NCBI RefSeq assembly: GCF_014145635.1
Contig: NZ_JACHTC010000004.1
Location: 62,001-126,000 of the forward strand
Reading direction: 5' to 3'
Length of the DNA stretch: 64,000 nt
From: Myroides sp. WP-1
GTDB lineage: Bacteria > Bacteroidota > Bacteroidia > Flavobacteriales > Flavobacteriaceae
Under the pieces are notes generated by a model. The model was not told the DNA's origin. It was given only the letters and a program-made list of their open reading frames with translations, and searched no databases. Numbering within the stretch: the first letter of the stretch is position 1; each line of letters opens with the position of its first letter. Below are positions 1 through 7,285 of the stretch, piece after piece. The translations under genes and the position numbers were made by a program.

Positions 1-190
1 TCGTTTCGTGTCCCGCCATAACGTTACTAGCAGAATCTCCAACTAGCATCACGTCAATTCCACCAGCTTCTAAAACTTTGGCCATTGAGTAATCATAACA
101 AGTAAGCATTGATATTTTTTCTCCATTGGCTTTCATATCAATTAGCGACTTAGTGGTCACTTTTTTATAATCTTTCTTTGCTACTGACAT
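1..190 (-). CDS. panB: 3-methyl-2-oxobutanoate hydroxymethyltransferase, N-terminal part (partial)
   Basis: The first 63 codons of a gene that runs off the left edge. The translation starts [16 protein letters not shown] and continues through the family motifs [18 protein letters not shown] and [18 protein letters not shown], which belong to ketopantoate hydroxymethyltransferase. This enzyme transfers a hydroxymethyl group from methylene-tetrahydrofolate to 2-oxoisovalerate in pantothenate/CoA synthesis. The Asp of VGDSAS is a known metal-binding residue of the family. The start ATG is at 190-188, and the upstream gene on the same strand ends 59 bases away. The catalytic C-terminal part lies outside the window, so intactness cannot be judged. 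Confidence 0.9.
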   Translation of the reverse strand, partial: MSVAKKDYKKVTTKSLIDMKANGEKISMLTCYDYSMAKVLEAGGIDVMLVGDSASNVMAGHET

Positions 191-249
191 TTGTTGTTTA
201 TTTTGTAATTCCTTGTAAAAGTAGAGCAAAAAGACTTCAAATAAAAAAA

Positions 250-1425
250 TTAGCAGTAATAAATCAATTCTATTCGCAATAATTCATTATTGTAGAACTC
301 AAAACCATAGAGTACATCCTCTACAGCGATGTAATAGGTATGCGTTAAAGGTTCGATGGTTGTGATTAATCCCTTGGCAATTTTCAAAAACATCGTTTCT
401 GTTGTATACTGTTCTAAGAGGTGATTGTCAATAATAAATCCATTTTGATTGATCATATCCATTTTTCTCGCTTTGTAGGTATGGTACAAATCGTGTGTAA
501 TGAATTCTGCCGAATTAAAGTAGGAGTTACCTTCATAATCACCCAGGGCACAATCTTCTAAATTGGCTGATTCATCAATAGGGTAGCCTAAATAGGTGTG
601 AATCCAATCAAGATCAAAACCATCCGTTGGTTCAATTTTTCCCTTTAAAGCAAAACCGAATTGTCCTTTTTTGATTAGTTTATTCACTTTAGAAGAATCG
701 CCCATTTTAGGCATGGCTTTCAATACTTCCAATTGCATTTTTAATAGCTCTACCTTGTCTGTTTCATCCTGCTTTGCTGCAAAATCGATGTAGAGTTGAA
801 TAGCTTTTTGCGTTGTTGCATCTTCGCTATTCCACCCTAATTCTAAGATGCGTTCTGCATATTTGCGTTGTTCACTTACTTCAGTTGCGGCTTTATATGC
901 CTGAATTAGTTCGCTCATTACAGGACGTTCTCCTAAATACTGTACGGATACATAACCGTAACCTTCGTTGTAGGGAATCGGCACCCAAGCGTTTTTATCA
1001 TACGGATAAAACTCCATAGCAACCGGAGTACCAATCAAAACGGTTCCCAATACACTTGATGTACTGCTGGGATATTCGCGTACTTTTAAACCTGCAACGG
1101 TTGTAAATAGGTGTGGAGATCCGTAGTATTCATCTAGCTCAATTAGTGGAGCGGGTGCTTCTGGAGAGTCGTCGGTATAGTATTCACTTAAATTTTGTGT
1201 ATCAACAATATAGAGCGGACTCTCATAGTCGCGGTCAATTTGTATCAAACGCTTGTTGATTTTCTCATAGTAAGACAGGTGCGCATTGGAGATAAAGATT
1301 CCCGCTTTTTGCGTTCCTGCTTTGTCTTTGTAGGCTTCTGTGGGGTTGGTAGTGTAAAGGGTTTGTGCTTGTGCTACTGCGTGTAAAGATAAGCAGATCA
1401 GCAAGGTGTGAACGAGTGTTTTCAT
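250..1425 (-). CDS. Exported SH3-domain protein
   Basis: A 391-residue protein with a Sec signal peptide (about residues 1-21, ending AQAQ). A bacterial SH3-like (SH3b) domain lies at roughly residues 105-170, recognisable from [19 protein letters not shown] and a terminal [10 protein letters not shown]. The rest of the protein, residues 170-391, has no motif I recognise and is mixed alpha/beta in composition. SH3b domains in exported bacterial proteins usually bind peptidoglycan or other envelope partners, so a periplasmic or surface role is likely, but the specific function is unknown. It lies upstream of panB on the same strand, with 59 bases between them, though a functional link is not obvious. 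Confidence 0.75.
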   Translation of the reverse strand: MKTLVHTLLICLSLHAVAQAQTLYTTNPTEAYKDKAGTQKAGIFISNAHLSYYEKINKRLIQIDRDYESPLYIVDTQNLSEYYTDDSPEAPAPLIELDEYYGSPHLFTTVAGLKVREYPSSTSSVLGTVLIGTPVAMEFYPYDKNAWVPIPYNEGYGYVSVQYLGERPVMSELIQAYKAATEVSEQRKYAERILELGWNSEDATTQKAIQLYIDFAAKQDETDKVELLKMQLEVLKAMPKMGDSSKVNKLIKKGQFGFALKGKIEPTDGFDLDWIHTYLGYPIDESANLEDCALGDYEGNSYFNSAEFITHDLYHTYKARKMDMINQNGFIIDNHLLEQYTTETMFLKIAKGLITTIEPLTHTYYIAVEDVLYGFEFYNNELLRIELIYYC

Positions 1426-1724
1426 ACGATTGTTCTATTATTCAATATCGTTAATTGAGAGCGCAAATGTGCTAAAAAAAACAATGCTGAAAATAGAAAA
1501 ATGCAAAGGATGGCTGAATTTCACTATTTCTGGGGAGGGAGGGGAAGGGATAGTAGTTGGGAATGAATTACTTAAAGTTATACGACAGCGGAATGGAGTG
1601 AAAACGATAAAGAAAAGAAGTGATTTGCTACGATCATCAATTAATAACTTGCCTACTTCTTTTTTCTCCAAATTTGAAATAAGTATTTGTGTTGTACTAG
1701 TTCATGTCCCATTTTTCTGCTTAA
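1426..1724. other. Intergenic stretch upstream of the RHS fragment
   Basis: About 300 bases between the SH3-domain gene and the start of RHS-like coding sequence. Both strands contain short open frames (for example 1430-1771 on the plus strand), but none has a recognisable domain, signal peptide or good start context. It presumably carries the promoter of the minus-strand SH3 gene. RHS homology begins abruptly near 1740, preceded by an in-frame TAA at 1722-1724, so this stretch may contain a recombination boundary. Confidence 0.4.
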
Positions 1725-1838
1725 AAACGATTATATTTATACCTTGGCAATGTTCGCTTAACGTATTCTGACGCGAATAAAAACGACAAAATAGATGTTG
1801 GTGAGAACATTGAAGAAACGAACTATTATCCTTTTGGA

Positions 1839-2726
1839 TTGGCACACAGTGGCTATAACGAGAAGAATAATACGATAGGTAAGAACTATAAGTATCGTTA
1901 TAATACAAAGGAGTACCAAGACGAATTGGGATTAAACCTGTACGATTACGGCGCTCGTAATTATGATGCTGCAATTGGTCGATGGATGAATGTCGATCCG
2001 TTGGCGGAGAAGATGCCAAATTGGAATCCTTATGCTTCTACGTTTAATAATCCAATTCGTTTTACAGATCCTACGGGGATGATAGGTGAAGATTGGGTAA
2101 AACATGAATCGCATGGACAAAGTTTTATAACATACGATTCAGGAGTAAAAAGTGTTAATGAAGCTCAAACCAAAGGATATAAAAATGTTACAAATGTTTT
2201 TAAAGAAGGGACTGGTAATTCTGGATTAGGCGAGACAATCGACTTCAAACAAGGAGGAATATATAGTGTTAATGGAGGAAATTACAAAAGTGTTCAAGAA
2301 GCAACACATATTACAGAAGGAGGCACTACTATAAATTGGAACAAAAGTTATACACAACAGGTCGCTTCTGTATTCTCAGGTATAGGAGATTTGACAGCTG
2401 TAGGTGCTGCGACGTCAACTGCTACAGGATTTGCTACACCAGTTGGAGCTGTATTAGGAACAATTAGTTTAGTAACTGGAGGAATTGGTGCGGGGTTAGA
2501 AGTGTTAGATGGTGTTTTTAATTCAGAAACTATAAATATGAATAATCCAGAACAAGCTGTAACAAAAACAGCAACCAATGTTTTAGCACCAATGCTATTA
2601 AAAAAAGTACCATTAAATAATGTAGAAGGGCCTATAATAGATATGCTTATAATGGGAACAGATAAAGCCATTGATTATGGTAGAAGTAATTTAGTAGGAC
2701 CATTTTATCCAGGATATGATAAGTAG
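1839..2726 (+). CDS. RHS repeat-associated core fragment with toxin-like C-terminal tail (5'-truncated)
   Basis: In-frame homology starts near 1740 with LGNVRLTYSDANKNDKID and NYYPFGL, upstream of the first usable start (a TTG at 1839). It continues through the RHS core hallmarks YRYNTKEYQDELGLNLYDYG, ARNYDAAIGRWMNVDPLAE and NPIRFTDPTGM, counted as residues 1-81 from 1839. Residues 82-295 form a unique tail that includes a Gly/Ala-rich hydrophobic stretch (about residues 175-225). The long YD-repeat shell and any secretion signal of a complete RHS protein are absent, so this is a detached tip: either a silent cassette that can recombine onto a full-length RHS gene or a relic. The tail matches no toxin family I know. 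Its stop overlaps the next ORF by 11 bases. Confidence 0.7.
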   Translation: MAHSGYNEKNNTIGKNYKYRYNTKEYQDELGLNLYDYGARNYDAAIGRWMNVDPLAEKMPNWNPYASTFNNPIRFTDPTGMIGEDWVKHESHGQSFITYDSGVKSVNEAQTKGYKNVTNVFKEGTGNSGLGETIDFKQGGIYSVNGGNYKSVQEATHITEGGTTINWNKSYTQQVASVFSGIGDLTAVGAATSTATGFATPVGAVLGTISLVTGGIGAGLEVLDGVFNSETINMNNPEQAVTKTATNVLAPMLLKKVPLNNVEGPIIDMLIMGTDKAIDYGRSNLVGPFYPGYDK

Positions 2727-2913
2727 AGTTTTAGTATATATATTATTGTTATTATGTGTTTATACAGTTATTCACACAATTAGGAAAAAGAATTTTTGGG
2801 ATAAAAATAGAACTCTTTACAGTAATCTATTTTCTCTTAAATCTTTTATTATGGGAGTAATTTTCTCTTTAATTTTTATTTTAATGATTTTGAAAGATTG
2901 GGGTTTAATATGA
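2716..2913 (+). CDS. Small two-helix membrane protein, possible immunity partner of the RHS tip
   Basis: A 65-residue ORF whose ATG lies inside the last codons of the RHS fragment (11-base overlap, 2716-2726), a layout typical of translational coupling. It has two hydrophobic helices, about residues 4-20 (VLVYILLLLCVYTVIH) and 46-62 (MGVIFSLIFILMILKDW), separated by a basic loop containing IRKKNFWDKNR. Immunity genes for RHS or other polymorphic toxins normally sit directly downstream of the toxin tail, and membrane immunity proteins usually protect against membrane-acting toxins. That fits the hydrophobic stretch in the neighbouring tail. The function is inferred only from position; I recognise no family. 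Confidence 0.55.
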   Translation: MISRVLVYILLLLCVYTVIHTIRKKNFWDKNRTLYSNLFSLKSFIMGVIFSLIFILMILKDWGLI

Positions 2914-2929
2914 AAGAAAACAAATAACC

Positions 2930-2970
2930 CCCGATGGCGCGGATTTAAGGTGCAAATCCGCGCTATCGGG
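2930..2970 (+). terminator. Long GC-rich hairpin after the RHS/immunity pair
   Basis: A 17-bp inverted repeat, CCCGATGGCGCGGATTT (2930-2946) against AAATCCGCGCTATCGGG (2954-2970), has a 7-base loop and a single G-T wobble. It lies 17 bases after the stop of the 65-residue ORF. The downstream sequence has only TTTAT rather than a real U-tract, so it may act as a weak terminator, an mRNA-stabilising end or a recombination-related palindrome. Confidence 0.45.
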
Positions 2971-2996
2971 TTTATCGGTTATGGGTTATCGGTAGA
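2969..2996. repeat. Heptamer repeat, copy 1
   Basis: Four consecutive 7-mers, GGTTTAT CGGTTAT GGGTTAT CGGTAGA, immediately follow the hairpin. On the complementary strand they read GATAACC/CATAACC/GATAAAC, the same consensus as the arrays at 3465-3488 and 36562-36589. Confidence 0.55.
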
Positions 2997-3002
2997 CTTA
3001 GA

Positions 3003-3058
3003 TTTTTTTTTTTTTGTTTGTTTGTTTGTTTGTTTGTTTGTTTGTTTGTTTGTTTGTT
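3003..3058. repeat. T13 homopolymer followed by (GTTT)10 microsatellite
   Basis: Thirteen T residues (3003-3015) run directly into ten perfect GTTT tetranucleotides (3016-3055). Such a tract is prone to slippage. No gene reads through it convincingly: the only plus-strand frame across it encodes a low-complexity FVCLFVCL string. Confidence 0.9.
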
Positions 3059-3075
3059 GTCTCAATGAGAAACTC

Positions 3076-3410
3076 ACCACCTCATCACCTCACCATCTAT
3101 CTCACCTAGTTTATATTGGTTTTTGTGTTCGATGAATCTTCACTTCGTTTCGATTTTCATTTCGTTTCGATTTTCACTTCGTTTCGATTTTCACTTCGTT
3201 TCGATTTCACCACCTCACCATCTATCTCACCTATTTTATATTTGTTTTGGTGTTCGATGAATCTACACTTCGTTTCGATTTTCACTGCGTTTCGATTTTC
3301 ACTTCGTTTCGATTTCACCACCTCACCATCTATCTCACCTATTTTATATTTGTTTTGGTGTTCGATGAATCTTCACTTCGTTTCGATTTCACCACCTCAT
3401 CATCTCACCA
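3076..3410. repeat. Nested minisatellite: 74-bp repeat carrying 4, 3 and 1 copies of a 17-bp unit
   Basis: Successive copies of a segment containing CACCATCTATCTCACC begin at 3091, 3216 and 3324, and the related CACCACCTCATC begins at 3390. Inside each segment lies a tract of a 17-mer, TTCACTTCGTTTCGATT: four copies at 3139-3206, three at 3264-3314 and one at 3372-3388. The observed periods (125, 108 and 74 bases) equal 74 plus 3, 2 and 0 extra 17-mers exactly. The unit is not divisible by three as a protein repeat and lies in no supportable gene. Function is unknown. Confidence 0.9.
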
Positions 3411-3411
3411 A

Positions 3412-3444
3412 ACAAAAAAAACCACCCCTACAAAGGGATGGTTT
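3412..3444 (-). terminator. Intrinsic terminator of L-serine ammonia-lyase
   Basis: The stem AAACCACCCCT (3419-3429) pairs with AGGGATGGTTT (3434-3444), with one mismatch and a 4-base loop. Read on the minus strand, the hairpin is followed by a run of seven or more T residues, as expected for termination of the gene that stops at 3491. Confidence 0.75.
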
Positions 3445-3464
3445 ATCTTAATTATTAATATTTT

Positions 3465-3488
3465 CCGTTAACCGATAACTGTTAACCA
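3465..3488. repeat. Heptamer repeat, copy 2
   Basis: Three 7-mers, GTTAACC GATAACT GTTAACC (3467-3487), lie between the terminator and the stop codon of the serine ammonia-lyase gene. They share the consensus G(T/A)TAACY with the arrays at 2969 (reverse strand) and 36562. Confidence 0.55.
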
Positions 3489-3490
3489 AT

Positions 3491-4915
3491 CTAGCAATCC
3501 GATAAGTTCACCGCTACAGCCAATCCGCCTTCTGAAGTTTCTTTGTATTTGTTGTTCATGTCTTTAGCCGTTTCCCACATGGTACTTACCACTTTATCCA
3601 GCGGTACTTTAGCATTTTTAGGATCAGTATCCAGTGCTAATTCAGCGGCGTTAATCGCTTTAATGGCACCCATAGCATTGCGTTCGATACATGGAATTTG
3701 CACCAATCCACCGATAGGATCACAGGTTAGTCCTAAGTGGTGTTCCATGGCAATTTCAGCAGCCATCATCACTTGTTCCGGACAACCGCCCATCAATTCA
3801 CATAATGCACCAGCGGCCATCGCACTAGATACGCCAATTTCTGCCTGACAACCACCCATGGCAGCTGAGATAGTCGCACCTTTTTTGAAGATACTGCCAA
3901 TTTCACCCGCTACAAGTAAGAATTGTTTGATTTCTTTTTCACTGGCTTTGTGGTTTTCGATGACTAGGTAGTACATCAATACCGCCGGAATCACACCCGC
4001 ACTACCATTAGTTGGAGCAGTAACCACACGTCCTAAAGACGCATTTACCTCATTCACTGCAAGGGCAAAGCAACTTACCCATTTCAAGATTTGGCGGAAG
4101 TATACCTTTGTTTTGCGAATCGTTTGCAACCATTCTTGTGGATTGGTGTAGGGCAAATCGCTTTTGAGGTTTTGGTGTGAATCATATGCACGTCTGCGTA
4201 CATTGAGCCCCCCAGGTAAAACCCCTTCCGTATGACAGCCAATGTACATACATTCGAGCATGGTGTTCCATACGCGCATGAGTTCGCGGTGAATCTCATC
4301 CTCACTGCGCAAAGACTTTTCATTTTCATAAACCAGTTGAGAAACCGTCATATTTTGTTCTTTGCAGTAGGCTAACAATTCAGTAGCCTTGTCAATAGGA
4401 TAAGGAAAACTCGCTTTAATCTCATCGTTTTTTGCATTTTCAGCACTTTCTTCTTTCACGACAAATCCACCGCCAATCGAGTAAAAAGTAGATGCATACG
4501 TTTCTCCTGATTTTGTTTGTACCGTAAAGGTCATCCCATTGGCATGGAAAGGCAAGAAGTTTTTATTGAAAACGATATTGACTTTAGGATCAAACGCGAG
4601 GAGCAATTCAGCCCCTAAGTTGATGGTTTTAGTCGTATTAATTTCGGCTATAATAGCACTGATATTTTCTACGGGAACATATTCTGGATCGGCACCGCTA
4701 AGTCCTAGCATGACTGCCAAGTCCGTTGCGTGTCCAACACCAGTTAAAGAAAGCGAACCGAATAAGTCTACAGTTAGCTCTTGCACTTGGTTAAATAGTT
4801 GACGTTCTTTTAGTTCTTTCAAGAAAAGCTCTGCGGCTCTCCAAGGACCTAATGTGTGTGAGCTCGAAGGTCCAACGCCAATCTTGAGCATATCAAAAAC
4901 AGATATACATTCCAT
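3491..4915 (-). CDS. sdaA: L-serine ammonia-lyase, single-chain iron-sulfur type
   Basis: This enzyme deaminates L-serine to pyruvate and ammonia in the cytoplasm, using a 4Fe-4S cluster. The 474-residue chain joins the beta domain (about residues 3-155, with [15 protein letters not shown] near the N-terminus) to the alpha domain (about 185-470), as in the one-chain SdaA form. Conserved alpha-domain motifs include [34 protein letters not shown] and [18 protein letters not shown]; the cysteines of these motifs supply the cluster. I chose the ATG at 4915 ([11 protein letters not shown]) because the family begins there. The frame stays open 17 codons further upstream, but that extension has no family similarity. 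It is transcribed divergently from dnaK and ends at its own terminator. Confidence 0.93.
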   Translation of the reverse strand: MECISVFDMLKIGVGPSSSHTLGPWRAAELFLKELKERQLFNQVQELTVDLFGSLSLTGVGHATDLAVMLGLSGADPEYVPVENISAIIAEINTTKTINLGAELLLAFDPKVNIVFNKNFLPFHANGMTFTVQTKSGETYASTFYSIGGGFVVKEESAENAKNDEIKASFPYPIDKATELLAYCKEQNMTVSQLVYENEKSLRSEDEIHRELMRVWNTMLECMYIGCHTEGVLPGGLNVRRRAYDSHQNLKSDLPYTNPQEWLQTIRKTKVYFRQILKWVSCFALAVNEVNASLGRVVTAPTNGSAGVIPAVLMYYLVIENHKASEKEIKQFLLVAGEIGSIFKKGATISAAMGGCQAEIGVSSAMAAGALCELMGGCPEQVMMAAEIAMEHHLGLTCDPIGGLVQIPCIERNAMGAIKAINAAELALDTDPKNAKVPLDKVVSTMWETAKDMNNKYKETSEGGLAVAVNLSDC

Positions 4916-5311
4916 AATGTTGCATGATTTAATCGTTACGAAGATAAGTAAAAAGTGCGGAGTCACAACGGTCGGAATTGGATTTAACGTATACCCTAAT
5001 TAAAGTTTTAGTCGATGAATTGTACATCGAATTCGGGGTAAATTAGAAGAGAAGGAGTGGAAAGTATAGGTATTTAAGAGAATAGATAGGAATAGTGTGG
5101 TAAAATGGCTGTCAGTAAACCTGACGAAGTTGGTAGAGAAAAGAGGTGAAATGACTTGTTTTGTGACAAAGTGACATTGCGAAAAAGAAAATTTCACAAA
5201 AAAAGAGTCAGAAATGGCACAGATTGTTCTTGGCACAAAGATTGACTAATAGTAACCGAGCTTGAAGCTCATCAAACGAAAATAAGTATAAAAGTAAACG
5301 ATAAACATATT
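4916..5311. other. Divergent control region between sdaA and dnaK
   Basis: 396 bases without a supportable gene. It contains several inverted repeats: TCGATG (5012-5017) with CATCGA (5025-5030), flanked by TACCC/GGGTA; TTTTGTGA (5159-5166) with TCACAAAA (5194-5201); and the perfect palindrome GAGCTTGAAGCTC (5258-5270) 41 bases before the dnaK start. No CIRCE element (TTAGCACTC-N9-GAGTGCTAA) is present, so HrcA control of dnaK is not indicated here. The palindromes are candidate operators or leader structures only. Confidence 0.5.
5230..5245 (+). promoter_or_regulatory. Possible sigma-54-like promoter upstream of dnaK
   Basis: TTGGCACAAAGATTGA resembles the -24/-12 consensus TGGCAC-N5-TTGC with one mismatch in the -12 half. 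A second TGGCAC lies 16 bases upstream (5215-5220). No exact TAnnTTTG element was found in this region. The match is suggestive only; nothing else in the window shows an RpoN activator. Confidence 0.3.
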
Positions 5312-7222
5312 ATGAGTAAAATAATTGGTATTGACTTAGGAACTACGAACTCATGTGTTTCTGTAATGGAAGGTAACGAGCCAGTAGTAATCACGAATGC
5401 AGAAGGAAAAAGAACAACACCTTCAGTTGTAGCATTTGTTGAAGGAGGAGAAATTAAAGTTGGAGACCCTGCAAAACGTCAGGCAGTAACTAACCCTACA
5501 AAAACAGTAGCGTCTATCAAGAGATTCATGGGTGAGAAATTCAGCCAAATCCCTGGAGAAATTACAGCTGTACCTTACAGTGTAGTGAAAGGAGATAACG
5601 ATACCCCTCGCGTTGATATTGACGGACGTTTATACACACCGCAAGAAATTTCTGCAATGACTTTACAAAAAATGAAGAAAACAGCAGAGGATTTCTTAGG
5701 ACAAGAAGTAACAGAAGCTGTAATTACTGTACCAGCGTATTTTAATGACGCACAACGTCAGGCAACAAAAGAAGCAGGTGAAATTGCAGGATTAAAAGTA
5801 AGACGTATCATTAACGAGCCAACAGCGGCTGCTTTAGCGTACGGATTAGACAAAACAGGAAAAGATCAAAAAGTAGTTGTATACGATTTAGGTGGAGGTA
5901 CATTTGATATTTCGATCTTAGAATTAGGTGATGGAGTATTCGAAGTACTATCTACAAACGGAGATACACACTTAGGAGGAGATGACTTTGATAACGTAAT
6001 CATCAACTGGTTAGCAGAAGAATTTAACAGTGCAGAAGGTGTAGATTTGCGCAAAGATGCAATGGCATTACAACGTTTAAAAGAAGCAGCTGAGAAAGCA
6101 AAAGTAGAGTTGTCATCTGCTACACAAACAGAGATCAACTTACCGTATATCACGGCTACAGCTTCAGGACCGAAACACTTGGTGCAAACGTTGACAAGAG
6201 CGAAATTCGAACAATTGTCAGATGATTTAGTACGTCGTTCAATGATCCCTTGTGAAAAAGCATTAAAAGATGCTGGATTGTCAAAATCAGATATCGATGA
6301 GGTAATCTTAGTAGGTGGATCTACACGTATCCCAAGAATTCAAGAAGAAGTAGAGAAATTCTTCGGTAAAAAACCACACAAAGGAGTAAATCCAGATGAG
6401 GTAGTTGCTATTGGAGCTGCTATTCAAGGTGGGGTATTAACAGGAGATGTAAAAGACGTATTGTTATTAGACGTTACACCACTTTCATTAGGTATTGAAA
6501 CAATGGGAGGTGTGTTTACGAAATTAATCGATGCGAATACAACAATTCCAACGAAAAAATCACAAGTGTTCTCTACAGCTGCAGATAACCAACCATCCGT
6601 TGAAATCCACGTATTACAAGGAGAGAGACCGATGGCAAACGACAACAAAACAATTGGTCGTTTCCACTTAGACGGTATTCCACCTGCACAAAGAGGTGTG
6701 CCTCAAATTGAAGTAACATTCGATATTGATGCTAACGGAATCATCAAAGTATCTGCAACAGATAAAGGAACAGGTAAATCACATGACATTCGTATTGAAG
6801 CTTCATCAGGATTGACAGAAGAAGAAATCGAAAGAATGAAAAAAGAAGCAGAAGCAAATGCTGATGCAGATAAAAGAGCAAAAGAATCGGCGGATAAAAT
6901 TAACGAGGCAGACGCGATGATTTTCCAAACAGACAAGCAATTGAAAGAATTTGGAGATAAATTGTCAGCAGCGAATAAAACGGCGATTGAAGGTGCTTTA
7001 GAGGAGTTGAAAAAAGCATACGAAACAAAAGACGTAGCTACAATTACTCCAGCTTTAGACAAAATCAACGAGGCTTGGAAAGCAGCTTCTGAAGAAATGT
7101 ACAAAGCACAAGCTGAGGCTCAACAAGGAGGTGCACAAGACGCTCAACCAAACCAAGGGGCTAACCAAGGTGGAGGAGATGCTGAAGGACCTCAAGATGT
7201 GGAGTACGAAGAAGTAAAATAA
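5312..7222 (+). CDS. dnaK: Molecular chaperone DnaK (Hsp70)
   Basis: A 636-residue ATP-dependent chaperone that folds and protects cytoplasmic proteins together with DnaJ and GrpE. The nucleotide-binding domain occupies residues 1 to about 380, starting [18 protein letters not shown], with the phosphate-2 motif [17 protein letters not shown] and the adenosine motif [13 protein letters not shown]. The linker [19 protein letters not shown] leads into the substrate-binding domain, a helical lid and a Gln/Gly-rich tail ending [12 protein letters not shown], close to the usual EEVK ending. Length is normal. No dnaJ or grpE is adjacent, so it is a single-gene unit closed by the terminator at 7255-7284. 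Confidence 0.98.
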   Translation: MSKIIGIDLGTTNSCVSVMEGNEPVVITNAEGKRTTPSVVAFVEGGEIKVGDPAKRQAVTNPTKTVASIKRFMGEKFSQIPGEITAVPYSVVKGDNDTPRVDIDGRLYTPQEISAMTLQKMKKTAEDFLGQEVTEAVITVPAYFNDAQRQATKEAGEIAGLKVRRIINEPTAAALAYGLDKTGKDQKVVVYDLGGGTFDISILELGDGVFEVLSTNGDTHLGGDDFDNVIINWLAEEFNSAEGVDLRKDAMALQRLKEAAEKAKVELSSATQTEINLPYITATASGPKHLVQTLTRAKFEQLSDDLVRRSMIPCEKALKDAGLSKSDIDEVILVGGSTRIPRIQEEVEKFFGKKPHKGVNPDEVVAIGAAIQGGVLTGDVKDVLLLDVTPLSLGIETMGGVFTKLIDANTTIPTKKSQVFSTAADNQPSVEIHVLQGERPMANDNKTIGRFHLDGIPPAQRGVPQIEVTFDIDANGIIKVSATDKGTGKSHDIRIEASSGLTEEEIERMKKEAEANADADKRAKESADKINEADAMIFQTDKQLKEFGDKLSAANKTAIEGALEELKKAYETKDVATITPALDKINEAWKAASEEMYKAQAEAQQGGAQDAQPNQGANQGGGDAEGPQDVEYEEVK

Positions 7223-7254
7223 GAACCCTAAAGTTTTTATAGTTATAATGGAAG

Positions 7255-7284
7255 AACCGAGTCTTTTTAGGCTCGGTTTTTTTT
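7255..7284 (+). terminator. Intrinsic terminator after dnaK
   Basis: AACCGAG (7255-7261) pairs with CTCGGTT (7272-7278), with a short inner CT/AG extension, followed by a T-run to 7284. It begins 32 bases after the dnaK stop. The minus-strand regulator gene ends at 7286, so the hairpin may serve both convergent units. Confidence 0.85.
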
Positions 7285-7285
7285 A

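Noticed and set aside
1430..1771. A 113-codon plus-strand frame before the RHS fragment
   Set aside because: Its composition is not protein-like towards the end, an opposite-strand frame of similar length overlaps it, and it runs into the RHS homology in a different frame. No domain is recognisable.
3076..3410. Regular short repeats that could be taken for a CRISPR array
   Set aside because: The repeats are tandem and adjacent, not separated by unique spacers of constant length, and no cas genes are nearby. They form a nested minisatellite.
3116..3471. Plus-strand open frames of 70-111 codons across the minisatellite
   Set aside because: They encode low-complexity repeats of the 17-bp unit in several frames at once (RFDFHFVSIF), have no start context and no domain. 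They follow from the repeat itself.
4967..5311. CIRCE/HrcA operator before dnaK
   Set aside because: I looked for TTAGCACTC-N9-GAGTGCTAA on both strands and did not find it, even allowing a few mismatches.
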